Shown here piece by piece: positions 31,801 to 44,642 of a stretch of DNA of 64,000 bases; positions within the stretch are counted from its first letter, which is position 1; each line of letters opens with the position of its first letter. A program made the position numbers and the translations under genes. The stretch comes from Trichoplax adhaerens (taxonomy: Eukaryota > Placozoa > Uniplacotomia > Trichoplacea > Trichoplacidae): NCBI RefSeq assembly GCF_000150275.1, contig NW_002060950.1:418888-482887 (forward strand), in the 5' to 3' direction. The notes under the pieces were generated by a model. That model ran no database searches. It was not told the DNA's origin and worked only from the letters and a program-made list of their open reading frames with translations.

Positions 31801-34495
31801 AAGTTCTATCTATCTTTGGACTTGAAATTTCTTAGTAGCTTCTTGTTGTGCTAGCCAACGATTGCATATGATGATTGCTAATTTTTATTTGTTTTAAGTA
31901 ATTTATGGGACTGTCATATCAACAAAAATGAATAAACAGCTAAGATTTAACCTCAGCATATGAAGCTATGTTTACTTGTTTACAAATCTTCAGTTCATAT
32001 TTCAAATAGCTATCCCTTTTTATAGCGATTATAATAATCTCTAGTAAATATTATTGGCAGATTTCAAGGGATATATTGACACAAACCGTTTCTATGATCA
32101 AATTTTATTTGAATATTTTTTCAACCTTGCCCCTTTCTAATAATTATACTTATACTTTGACCTTTCACTCTGTTTCATAGCATACGCATACTGACAAAGC
32201 TGGGGCTATATAATGTGTTACTAAAGTATTCATTGCTGCGCAAGTGTCACATCTTTATCTAAACATTCAAGTCTCATAACGAAATACTTTTATAAACTAA
32301 GATGGATCACAAATATCTCTACAACGAAAAAAAACTACTAACTACGTATCTGTCAGTATACATCTTCACTATAATGTATAACAACGCTAAAGAATGCTAA
32401 GTATATTTAGGCTCAAATCAACATTTCTCTGCATCAAATAAGCCTGTTGCGATATACTGTGGAAATGAGAATCTATCTAAATTTATTTCTGTCATTTATA
32501 TAAAGTAGGGATAATGCCAAAATTACGATCGAGCTACTGCTAATAATGTGAAACCGTACGTCTGCTTTAATGCGCTGGATGAATTCTCTCTTGATAACTA
32601 TGCAATGACAATTTGAGATCCTTTTTAACTATACAGACAAATTTGATAATTATTCGATGATCTTTACAGCACATACCAACTTAATTTTAGGCACATTTTA
32701 AAAGATGCTTGCTATGCAATCGAAACTTTATTTTTTAACTAATCTGTTTAGTGATACATTATACAACTATTTATTTTTTTTAGATATGATAAAAAGCACT
32801 CTTGCAGTATTAGTGAAGGAGTCTGGTTTTAAAATGAGTGATACTGCAGTACGTATGGCACGTTTAGCCAATATACGTGCCTAGCATACAGCAACGCCAC
32901 GTAATATCATCAGTTTATTGTTGACTATTTGCATAACGTAATGAGGAACTCCTACAATTATATAATATGATAACATGTTTTCCAGACTATAACATTTGCA
33001 TAGTTTGCTCCCTTTGCATAACAATTTAATTAAATTTTTTATGCATAATTTTACATACAATTACTGTAAAAGCACCCAGTTCCGATAATAAGCTCAAGTT
33101 CATAGCAATGTCACATATTGACATCTGATTCATATTATTCTCATTCTCAGGTAATGCAACATAGATCAAGTCTCATACGAGCATATGAGTATGTGTATAT
33201 CGTATAAGAAGTGATTCTGTTGCAGGAGTCAATGTCATGATGGAAAATTTGACGAATATAAATTCAAACTGTTTGATCTTTCTACATCATGCACGCCATC
33301 TCAATTATGCCCGTTCTATAATTTCAAGAAGTAGTGGAATACATAGGACACTAAGAAAACTTGCAATCTACTCGAAGCAGCAGGATTTAATTCTGCCATT
33401 ACATATTTTCTTCGTAACTCTAAATATATATCACAGTTATTTTTGCTAATATTAATTAATTATAATACTTTTCAGTTTATTGATACACGCGTATATAATC
33501 AAGTTAGGGCTTGATAATCTCGCTATTTTATTAGTCATAATTTTGAACATATGATCATTAAAGATAGGAAATGATGGATATAGTAGTCATATACCCGAAT
33601 CTGTCTAGATACTCGTATTTTAAGATAGCAACAATTTGAAATGAATTGAGTCGTTTTAAGATCACGCCTCACCGCTTTGCCTTCTTATGCTCTACAGAAC
33701 ATTTTATCACAACAGTATCGCACAGTTGCTACTATGCTACACTACACTCAGATAACAGGCTATTTGCTGTATAGAGACATCTGAGCGGATTTAGAAAGTA
33801 GAAAATAGTGCTTATATGATAAGTAAGTAATAAGTAAAGTACTGCTGCAAGTTAATATGCGAGCCATTAATAAGAATAATAATTTAATGATAATTAATAA
33901 AATTAATAAAATGATATAGCGATATACTGTACCAAGAACTTGTGTGTTTCAGTGACAAGATAAGGCCTTCATGTAGTGTATATCATGCACATAAGTCAAT
34001 ACAGTCACCGTTTTGATGTTATGACGAAGCAAGCTGCTAAGCCTATCAAAGGCGTAATAATAACATGATGATAACGATACCGCTGCAAAGTATGATGCTA
34101 AATTAAACCATACCTTCGCAGACATCAGACATACTGTCATCCTGTACTTTTTTATTGACAGTTAAGCGTAATACCTGTGCGGTACCTTGCATATGCGTAT
34201 TCATTAAGATCACGGAAGTTAACCTTAAATAGGATACTGCTCTGATCCGTTAGCAATCAGTATGGTTGATTGAAAGATTAAGAAATTTAAGCAATCTGTG
34301 AATGAACAATATAATTAATTATTATGCAATAAGCTGTGAGATGCTACAAAGTAGATTATTTAGGTTGGTACCAACCATCATATCGCTATCCAATGATATC
34401 CAATCAAAGTACAGTATCATGAGTCATGAGCACTACCACTACGCATTTTCTTTTTTTTTATTTATCACGCAATATTATTATAATTGATAATAATT

Positions 34496-34533
<38 letters not shown>

Positions 34534-36009
34534 ATATACAGTAAGTGTATATCGTACACTGACGTTGTGTACAATATTGTATACTGTAGTAGGACAGCAA
34601 AGTCTTTTGTAAACCATCTGTAATTTGCAAGTCGGCCCCTTGACAACGCATTTATAACAATAAAAGGCTGAAATGAGACATAATGTCGCTTTAGATCGCA
34701 GACTGGGCTTTATTAGTTCCTGGAAATGGGTTATACCGGATGCTGTGACCATCTATCTGTGACGATTGTATACAGAGACTCTCTTTTAACTATTTAACAT
34801 TTTATTTATTATCTGAACTATGCACGAGTATGCAGCATGATATTATTTCAATTACTGTTGCTATCAATTTATACCGGAGTCCTGCAATACTGGTACACAT
34901 ATTGTTATGTGCCGTAGACATAAAATAAAATATATTTTAGTACATACTGTACAGTTCAATAGCCAAAAGGGCTGGGGAGGGGATATTGGGTAATTATGTA
35001 TGTGTAGTTCAAATCGAATTGAAAGTGAGGAAATAGCACTCTGCCTAGTATTCTTTTTTGATTTCCTGTGCTGTCAGTAATTTTCTTTTTGGCACAGCGG
35101 TCCTCTTTGATCACTCCTATATTTCTGTATTTCTATTTTGTACTAACTGGATTAACGAACGACCTTGACAGGTGGTGATACCCTTTGACGAGACTAATCA
35201 CCTATCACCGGATTCAGCATATAATAATTATTAATTAATTTTAATGTCGACTTGGGGTAAATTACAGAACCAAGTTTACAATTTTATAGCTTCCAAGTTT
35301 ATGAATCTATTTAAATTCACCGTAATAGTTTTTTGTACAGTATCTAAATGAGTTTTTTTTCGTGTTCGACTGTTGTGACTATCTGATTGTGAGCACTGGA
35401 TTGCACCCTAGGTGTACAGCATTGTACGATCAAGGACTAATAGCTTGTCAACCCATATTGATCACTATACTGCACGTATCAGAGAAAGGCATTTTGACGA
35501 ACTTGACAGCCGTGGCCCGATTTTGGCCCTTGTGCACAGCAGGCCCTCCGTAAATAAAAATAACACCTTGCCTTTATAATAAACGGAACGCCTAGTGCAA
35601 AGCATGCTTATTCAAGGTCAACAATAAGTAATTATGATATTTTTCATAGAAATGGCAGAATCACTGAGATACATTTAGTAAAATTAGGTAGACGCAGTAC
35701 ATCAATCTTTGATAAAAGCAAAGTAATGCCACCACATCGTTAATGCCTACAGTGTCTATCTCTAGAGCGAAATGGTAGGATTGGGATCGGTCATTAGCAT
35801 TAGCCCATTCGACCATTTGACCGTAGAAAAAGGGAAACATTGGAAACATTTGATGGGACAGATGTCAGACAGAATCCTAGGAATCTGGTATGCAGTGACA
35901 TTGAACTTCTATCAACAAGCGATCTTTTGTTTCCTTTCTTTTTTTTTTCTTACCACCATGACGAGCTACTTCGTAGTCATGCTCAATAGCTCAACAGCCG
36001 CTCCATACG
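28838..36009. other. Long gene-poor interval
   Basis: I found no convincing coding exon on either strand over about 7 kb. Visible features are small TACWG groups (about 31640-31675, 34930-34956), AT microsatellites near 29780 and 34499, and otherwise unique AT-rich sequence. Distal regulatory DNA for the alpha-catenin gene could lie here, but nothing in the sequence shows it directly. Confidence 0.4.
34499..34530. repeat. (TA)n microsatellite
   Basis: About 16 uninterrupted AT dinucleotides. They account for the YIYIYIY-type peptides seen when this stretch is translated. Confidence 0.95.
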
Positions 36010-36730
36010 GTACAGTATCCACATTGCGACATCCAGTACAGTACAGTACAGTACTGTAAGCTTTACCATAGAAAGTGAATAGTAAATGTTATACTGTACT
36101 GTACAGTACAGTACAAAGAGCTTTTTTGACCTCTACAGTACAGTCTGTCTGTACGTACTGTACAGTACAGTACTGTACTGTACTGTATGTACTGTACTGT
36201 AGTTGTTTTTGACAGTACCGTACGGTTCTACGGTGGCCCAAAAGGGACAACTTTACTGTACTGTACTGTACAGTACAGTACAGTAGAATTCCCTTTTGTA
36301 AGAGGAAGTTTGCACGCTGTAGAGCATGTTTTTACTGTAACATGGTGGCCCTTCTCGGCCACCGTACTTTTGGGCCACCGTATTGTACAGTACTGTACAC
36401 TTGAAGTGTACAGTGTACAGTACAGCTGTACAGACAGTACAGTACAGTACAGTACAGTACAGTACAGTACAGTACACTGTAGAATTTGCACTCTGCTGTG
36501 CCGTAGAATTCTACTGTACACTGTAAAGTTGTCCCTTTTGGGCCACGGTAGTACCTAACTTTCATTGCGTTGGTGCAACGTCTTACTCTTTGAATAATCG
36601 CATGAAATTTGAGGTACAGACTCTTAGAATAATGTATCATCGTTTAAGCTATTTACGCTGAGTATCTGAGTAATCGGGGTTATTGTGGCTGGGCCTAATG
36701 TACAGTAGTGTATACTGTACTGTACTTGTA
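36010..36730. repeat. TACWG pentamer array 5' of alpha-catenin
   Basis: Dense TACTG/TACAG runs lie at about 36035-36058, 36094-36115, 36150-36200, 36255-36285, 36385-36480 and 36700-36735, 0.4-1.1 kb upstream of the alpha-catenin start codon. The run at about 36437-36475 is an almost pure string of pentamers. An inverted-repeat element (36228-36551) is embedded in it. Confidence 0.85.
36228..36551. mobile_element. Foldback/MITE-like element with about 35-bp terminal inverted repeats
   Basis: The left end reads CTACGGTGGCCCAAAAGGGA then CAACTTTACTGTAC. The right end (about 36516-36551), reverse complemented, reads CTACCGTGGCCCAAAAGGGA then CAACTTTACAGTGTAC. The pair bounds 324 bp. Inside, a second palindrome near 36344-36380 has GGTGGCC facing GGCCACC, and the rest is mostly TACWG pentamers. 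No coding frame is present. Target-site duplications are obscured because the flanks are also TACWG-rich. It looks like a non-autonomous foldback element or an inverted duplication. Confidence 0.75.
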
Positions 36731-36806
36731 CAGTATATAGAGATCATAACGGTTGAACCGAACCGAACCTTTCTCACGTCTAGTTACTGTAGTGAGATCA
36801 GTCCAG

Positions 36807-36830
36807 ATCTTACAGTAACTACTGTAAGAT
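36807..36830. repeat. Perfect inverted repeat (11-bp arms, 2-bp centre)
   Basis: ATCTTACAGTA, then AC, then TACTGTAAGAT. It lies about 270 bp upstream of the alpha-catenin start codon, between GAACCGAACCGAACC (about 36756-36770) and GGTCCGGTCCGATCCGGACC (about 36841-36860), so this stretch could form a compound hairpin in DNA or 5' UTR. Confidence 0.8.
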
Positions 36831-37101
36831 AAGTCGTTATGGTCCGGTCCGATCCGGACCAGAATCTGCAGAGTACAGTATTCTGAATACAGTACAGTAC
36901 TGTAAACCCAGGGTACAGCACGATGGATATCGGACGAAGAGGGGTACAGGATGGACAGCATGACGGAAATTTAGACTAGTGTACCTTTTCGACCCTCGAG
37001 CCCCGTCTGGTGACTGGCGACGCGATGCTGTGTTAAATTGACATTAACATTAACGATCAAATTCGTCGAATTTTTTACTCTTCACTGCCTTACTTAAGAA
37101 T

Positions 37102-40100
37102 ATGATGCACCAATCTCGAGTGATAGACCCATCCGAAGCTAAAACATTTTCTGCCGATGCTGCATTACGCCCTTACTTTGATCAGGTAAATGAGGTAATA
37201 AGATCCCCCGTCCTTTCCTGAAATACACAATCATCAAAATAACGCTCCCTGCCGGGATTCCGCTTCTAGTGGCTTAGCTGATCTCTATTCTGAACCTTTA
37301 ATTAAAGGCAAAAATTAGGGCGAAAAAATGGCTTGTACAATATCAAATATGCTTTGTCTGTTATGATAATAATATCGCTTTCTACTATTTTGCTTAATCG
37401 CATTTCACAAATGAAGAAAATAAGAATTAATGTTAACATAATCAGCTGGATGCACGACGACGATACTACACGGTATACTTGTACTACTTTATATTGTCAT
37501 GCCGCTGGTTGGTATTAATCAACTCACTTCCATTTTGGATATTCTAATTTCAACGTAATTATAGCGTTGTCCAGGAGTATCTGTGCCTATGAAATTCAGT
37601 TTGCTCTTATCACTTACCATCTCAGTTGATAATTAATTAGTACTTTCAATGCAATTCAATCATAAACTCGTTAATCCCTCTCGGACAAAGGTAGTTTCGA
37701 TATTTATCGATAGTACGCTAATTTCTGTTATGCCCAAAACTCCTTCTCTATATTTAATTAATTAGCTTTGATAGATCATGGATGTAATCACGCTTTGGGA
37801 CCATTTACTGTACAGTACGATAGACGAAATGCTTATATAACTCTCTAAACAATGTACAATGAATAGTACAGAAACGATACAGAAGCTGGGATCAGAGTTG
37901 ATCTAATTGATAATAACTGTAAATTAATTAGAATATTTTTAAAAGTCCACTCTTGCAATATTTCATGACTAAGGGAGAAATAGTGCAACTAGTAGAGTAA
38001 TAAGGAGTAAATGCACGACTGTAATTTTGAAGGATATCACGTTGAAAAAAAACTTTTGGTCTAGCTTGTAATACATCTTGTTTTAATGGCTACGGTAGTT
38101 TTCTTATTATTTATTTTTATTTATTATTTTTGTGTCAGTACCATTGATAAGGAATGGATGATTATTTATACGGTACATTCTTGTTAGATTAGTAACAAAG
38201 TCATAAAATTATTTATGGCAATATTATGCCTTACTTTACCCATCATCGTGCTCTTCCATTAAATCTGTACTGTGCAATTTGATTTGTCAACATATAAAAT
38301 TCGACCTTAAATAATGATAATCCTCCCTTCAAAAGTCGATCCGTACAACTGTAGAATTACGCCTATGTCTAGTATTAATCTAGAGAAAGGAGCTTTGATG
38401 ACAATATTTGGGATAACTGTTATGACTGTATTTGACTGCAGTAATTTTAAAAACGCGTACAGTAGAACGATGCTAGTTGGAATTGGCTAATTTAATGTCC
38501 CAATACCTTGCCTATTCGACATTAATAGCAAATTTTTTCACCAGAACAATGATTTAGTATTACACCTTATGGTAGCATAGATTTGCTTATACTTTTGTAG
38601 GCGTATGACGTAACGCTGCATTAACCTACTGTACCAGCGATGAACAGCATTCCATTGCTTTGCTTGCGGCTATTTGACACATGATAGTTTAAGTTTTATA
38701 TTACCTTTAAAATATTGATGTTTTATGGTAGTGTTACTCTCTTTTCAACAGTTGAAAGAACTTAATAGCCATGTTGCCAAGGCTAGCCGCCAAACTGGGC
38801 ATTCCAAAGAAGCTGATGATCTAATTAAACTAGTTCATTTAGCTATCAATGAGCTAATCGAACATGGGCAAATTGTGGCAAACGACAATCCTAAAATCGC
38901 CGATAGGGTATATCAAGCCTATGAAGAGCTTCATGATGCTGGATCTTGTTTACTAGCTGCAACGGAAAGTTTTGTTCATGAGCCAAGCTCACAAATTAAA
39001 AGGAGTGCTTTATTAAAGGCCGTTTTCAATCTGTACCCAATCTTGAATAAATTACTCTCAATTGCTGACATGGTTGATATCAGTAATTTGGTGAAAATGC
39101 TCCACGAGGTTAGATGGAACTCATTAGACTTAATAATATTTTGTGCTGTTATTACCACTGAATACAAGTTAAACCGCTTTCAGTACCACACCGAATTATA
39201 TTAGTGCTTATAACTGGGGTACGACGTAGTTTCTTATTTTGAGTCATGACATGCTATTACATTGTACTCGTATATCTTAAATAAAATTACTCCTAATTAA
39301 TCATCTCTATCGTCTACTATAACTAATATCGCTAATATTTTATCGCTATAGCTATCCTAGCGATATTGCTCATTAACCGTTTATATGACCCCAGCATTAT
39401 ATTATCCTTTTAAGTACAGTATAACTTCTGCCGTGTGATTTCGTTAACGATAGTCATAAATATTCGTTGTTAATGACATTGCGTTATTTTAAACTTTTTC
39501 TGTTGTCAGACTGATCATAGCAGATGTTATTCTTATTTCAAATGAATGCATTATCTAGCTGGAAGATCACTTGCAGCTAGTTCTCGATAGCCGAGACGAA
39601 AATTCGTTGGATCAGAATCTGGACAACTTTGCTTACCACTTGGACCAAGTCGATGATGCTGTTAAACGCCGTCAATTTGTAAGCTAAAGAAATATTATAA
39701 TTAATCTTTATTCTTATTCTGTCTATGTCTGAAGTGTTCTTGATACAGTAAATATGATTTAATAGAGTGTATTTTTTTCATAATCCTTATCAGTATGTTT
39801 ATTTGAAAACTTTTTGATTTTTACTGATATTTGACGCAAAATGATAGGATCTAAAGGATGAAGACAAGAAAGATCAGCTCTCAGCTGCTCGAGCTAACCT
39901 ATTGACTGCTAGCCAATTACTAAACGTTGTATCAAAGGTAAGCGTAATGACCAATAAGAATATTTACCACTCTATTATTTAAAAATAACTAAGCAATTAC
40001 AGACTGCATGTGATTTTTGCACACACTAGTGTTAAAAAAATATATATTCAGTAGAAGGTTGCCAAAATAACATCTCCATTCATTTATTTTTAAAATGATT

Positions 40101-43100
40101 ATAGGCAATGATTATGGCAATCGTTAAGTAAGATTAAATTTTTCCATTTCGTGAAGCTAGTATAAAAAAGTATTTTCGATGCAGCTGTATTTTGTACGTT
40201 ACTAAAGTTCTGTTTGATGTACCTTATTAATTGATGGACTATTTTGCTATTTTCATAGACTCATTTCAAATATGAAAATTTGCCTCCGGCTAAAGCAAAT
40301 TGCGCAGCTATTACGTCTGAAATTAGAGAGTTTGTCAATAGGATCGTTACTATTATTCAATCGCCCGTTGGCAACGAAGAATCGCCTATAGGAGAAACTG
40401 CGAGCGTAATTAAGAAGTTTAAGGTTTGATATAGGGAGTAATTAGAATCTGAGTGTTTACTACAACAGATTTTATTTGCTTATGGAGTATTGCGATAAAT
40501 CAATGTTTTGTTTTATATCTATCCAACAGAGCTATTTAGTTGGAAAAAAGGCAAATTCCTGTTCTGAACAGAGACTGTGTAGTCAACTTCAAGAATTACT
40601 TGAAAAGATTACTAACAATGCGACAATACTTGCTTGTTCAAGTTTTACCGGAGATAATCGGCGAGAACACATTGTGTTGCTTTGCAAATCGCTAAATAAG
40701 ACGCTTCAAATTTTGATAACTGAGTATCAGAAAGAGGTATGTAATAGTAATAATATTATATTGTTATCGTCTTTACTTTCCTTGTCGGTTACTAAAAATA
40801 ATGGGAAAATACTTCGAATGATTTATTTAAATAAGTTAGTGTTATTGCATTTCAACGGTTTAGTGAGTGCTTCTCTTTTGTACTTAATAAACTGAAAATT
40901 GATACAATGCAGATGGGTTATACCATTAACATAACGGATAAAAAGATAACCAAGGAAAATATCAGACAAATTTCTGCCGATCTTGTCGAAACTGTTTATC
41001 ATTTGGAATACGTTGTAAGTAATCAACTTCGAGATATTGAAGGATTCAACGGAATAAAACAGTGTTAATGGATCATATATCCTTTCAATTTTGCAAGGAC
41101 ATTTTAGTATCTCTACAGTATTACAATACTTTCTTTATTTTACCCTTTAATACTTATTAGCTAAGAATAGCTGTAGCAGATCATGTCTCCGAAGCTCTGA
41201 TTGCGGCCACGGTTCCACTTCAAGTATTAATTGATGCAGCGACGAATAAAAGTAATGAAGAACTAGAAAATTATGCCCAAAGTTTCAGTGATGACGCAGA
41301 AAGTATACTACAGGTAAAGTATAATGAGGTAACTAAACCTCATAAAATAACTAAATATAATGAGTAAAATACTTCTACACTAATCTGCAAGCAGAATAAC
41401 TATCTATAATAAAGTCTATTAAGTAAATACAATCGTGCTTAGGCTGGCGAGTTGGCTTGTGCTATTTCAACTAATGCAGAAGGTATCAAGCTTGTAAAAT
41501 TAGCATCCAATTACGTCAGGACGTACCGTTTGCAGGTAATATTAAAAACTATATAAATAAATAATGTACAGCTTACTGGATCGTGCGTGAATTCTGCCCT
41601 AGAAGTAATTTTCACACTTTTCGTTTGTATATTGTTATTGCGAAGGTCGTAAATGCGGCGGAAATTTGCTCTCAAGTGCCATCAGATATGACCGTTGAAA
41701 ACAATATGGATAGATACAAGGAATTATGGAATAAATATATGAGAGCGCTAATTAGAGCAATTGACGAAATAACTAGCGTTGACGATTTTTTACTTGCTTC
41801 GCGTAAGTCTCTGAAATGGTCGAAAAATAATAATCTTAAAAAACTGATATAATTATGACTAAAGAAAATACAGTCTGAAGTTCTACAGCATTTTGGGATT
41901 AACAAAGCACAATTTTGCTTCATTAATAGAATCACATATTCGTAAAGATTTGTCTGAATGCGCTCGATTTATCGGAGAAGAGAATTATTATAAGCTAGAT
42001 GGATACACGGTTGCAGTCTTACATCGAATGGAACGTGTGGAAGAAGTAGTATTAGAAGAAATGGATAATTTTCCTAATACCATTTATTCTGAACGTGTTA
42101 AGCGTGGCGTTGCTACACTAAAGGAATTGGGTATGTAGTTGAGCAATTATGCTGACTTTAAATTACTTTAGCACGTCTACATATCTGATCCGCTAGAGAA
42201 ATCTGTAATAAAGTCTTTATACTGCTACTGAAAATAACGCTTACTTCTAACAATTTAATTAGCCGATATATTTGGTAGCTACATGGATAAGATGAGTAAA
42301 AGTATGGAAGACCCAACCGTAGAAAAACCGGATGAAAATCTGCTACTAGAATTATGTAACAAGGTTGTGTTTCATATACAATTAAGTCCTATCTACAACT
42401 TGAAAGCTAGCCCTAATTCTTTAGTAGCATCAATTAAAATAACTGATACAATTATATTAGATATATGAAGCTGTCCTGTTGCTCCGAAGATATGTATTAC
42501 TTAATCGGGTGGGAAATGGACTTCTACGTTAGCGTAACGTAATTACGATGATTGAACTATTTTAATCCATTCTTATATATTGTTAATAGCAACCAAATGA
42601 TTATGAGTCAATTGATGAAGAAATAGATTCTGATGATCCATTCGTATCACTACCACTTTGTATGTATTAAACTTTGCGAATTACGTTAACTTGCCCGGGT
42701 TACTCAGTATGCGTAAATCATATATTTTAATTTAGCAATTGAAAATAATGGCGAAATGGTTAATATTCGTAAGAAGATTCCCACTACTAGGGTACGTATA
42801 AAGTATCCTATAAGATTTTGATACTATATTTCAAAGTTTAAAAATAATCTCTAACGGAGATATACTATTTCAGGCTGCATATCGATCATTGCCGATAGAG
42901 TCAAGATCGAGAATTGAGAATTTAAGTAGAGAGTTTAAAAGAGAAGAAATTCGACTGCAAAAAGAAATTTCACAGTGGACACATTCAAACCATCAAGCTA
43001 TAAAATTTACTATGAGACTTTGTTTACTACTTTTAGATATATCGGAATTGGCAAGGTCATTGATATAAATAAGTTTTACCACTTTGTTCTTAATGTTATT

Positions 43101-44130
43101 ATCTAATCTTCTGTTCAATTTTGATTCTAAAAAACTTTTCATTTACAGGGGAGTGGGTCCGTTGAAAAGTGTTTCAGATCTTACATTTGCTTCTCAGGTG
43201 TTTCTCGATTACTTACATTTTAAATACTAATTGTTACCTAATTTAAATATAAGCTGTGTTAGAAATAGAAATTTTACAAAAGTTAATGGACATATATTTC
43301 GTCACTTGATTTTTGAGCATAGCGAGTTGAAGAAGTCGGATCACAATTTAATAGATTTGTATTAAAGATATCTGAAACGGTAAGAATTAGCTTAAGATAG
43401 ACGTTTGAGAGTATTAATCCTACTACTATATGGAATTATTAGTTGTAGTTATATATCTAAATAAATTTTTGACTCTCCTTAGAACACTAGTAAAAGGACA
43501 CACTCAGATTTGGTCAACCTAGTTCATAAAGTAACACTTTACTGTCAACAACTTAAAAAAGTATCGAATGATACCCGAGAAAATCATGAAGATCAACTCT
43601 TTCTATTGGCGGTTAGTACCACGCAGCATAGTATCTTATCATGATTTGTTGATGTTTAGATCTCTATAAAATGATGACCTTATCTACTCTATGACTACTG
43701 TAGTCTAAGGGAGGATCAGCTGTCATTGAATCATGCAAGAACTTAATGATGACAATATTTCTAATACTGAAAATCTTCAGAAATGGTTACAATGGGGTAA
43801 GGAAAATATTTTAGTGCTAATGTTTATTTACGCATATGCTTCTAATAATTACTTATGTGCCGGTCTAATGAATGCTGTAGTAGTAGTCTCTAATATTTTG
43901 CACGCATTCTGTGCTCCTTAATCAATTTCCAAGCAATGAAAGTAGTATAAGTGTCACGAAATTCATTAGTGCAACACTCGATAGAACTACGCACATATTT
44001 GTATAATTATCCTCTAGCGCTGAATAATGTCAATTTCGTATCTTTTTGGCACGGTAGAAATCTTACTTTATTGCATTGTGTTTGCATATTTATTATCATA
44101 TTGTAGGTTGACGATAAGCCAATTGATTAA
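37102..44130 (+). CDS. CTNNA: Alpha-catenin
   Basis: Cadherin-catenin complex adaptor that binds beta-catenin through its N-terminal region and actin through its tail. I read 21 exons: 37102-37185, 38752-39108, 39559-39678, 39848-39937, 40259-40423, 40530-40736, 40913-41014, 41161-41313, 41443-41535, 41646-41802, 41930-42130, 42263-42363, 42461-42508, 42590-42659, 42736-42791, 42874-43055, 43149-43197, 43323-43379, 43483-43611, 43710-43796 and 44107-44130. They sum to 2,532 nt, an in-frame protein of 843 residues. Exon 6 holds DNRREHIVLLCKSLNKTL, in the M-domain region that binds vinculin in vertebrates. Exon 8 has VADHVSEALIAATVPLQVLI, exon 10 AIDEITSVDDFLLAS, exon 14 the acidic linker SIDEEIDSDDPF, and exons 16-19 the actin-binding bundle (QWTHSNHQAIKF, GVGPLKSVSDL). 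The protein stops soon after the NLMMTIFLILK helix (NGVDDKPID-stop), without the long basic C-terminal extension of vertebrate alpha-catenins. Alpha-catulin is the alternative; the M-domain motifs fit alpha-catenin better. Confidence 0.92.
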
Positions 44131-44642
44131 GCTGATCGCGAAGGCCAGATACTTGATCATTTGATGACAATGGCAAGATTGCAACCACTTTTATTCAGTA
44201 TACCACAGTATATAGAAGTTGTGATCCTTTTTAAACGTATTCCTTTGTACAAAGATTCACCGAAAACGTTACCCTCCGTAATGTTACCGTATATAGTATT
44301 GTGTATAGTGTAAAAGTAATAATTTATAAATACACTTAAAACTGGATTGTACTAACCCAAACCTGTAAATTAAAAGTAAGAATCATAGTGTATTGATATA
44401 TATAAAGTGCTTTTGATTGGATGACTGTATGATGAGTTAACCTTAATGAAAGAATATTCCTAGTGTGATCTAAGTATTTCATCAATTGTCGTTGTAAATA
44501 CATGTATTATACAGTAATATTTTTATGTTACTTGTGAAAAGAAGTTAGAAATTTATATTAAAAGCTAATGCATCGTATATGGATAGAAATCTCCCAAGCT
44601 AATATTATACAGATTTTTTTCTTAGGAGTAGCCGATCCGATC
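44131..44642. other. Convergent 3' intergenic space
   Basis: About 510 bp separate the stop codons of the convergent alpha-catenin and DYNC2I2 genes. The stretch is AT-rich with no exon seen; it probably holds both 3' UTRs. Confidence 0.6.

Noticed and set aside
34426-34752. Frames with YIYIYIYIY
   Set aside because: Translation of the (TA)n microsatellite.
37333-37518. Short plus-strand frame in alpha-catenin intron 1
   Set aside because: It lies within the intron 37186-38751, has AT-rich composition, and no conserved motif.
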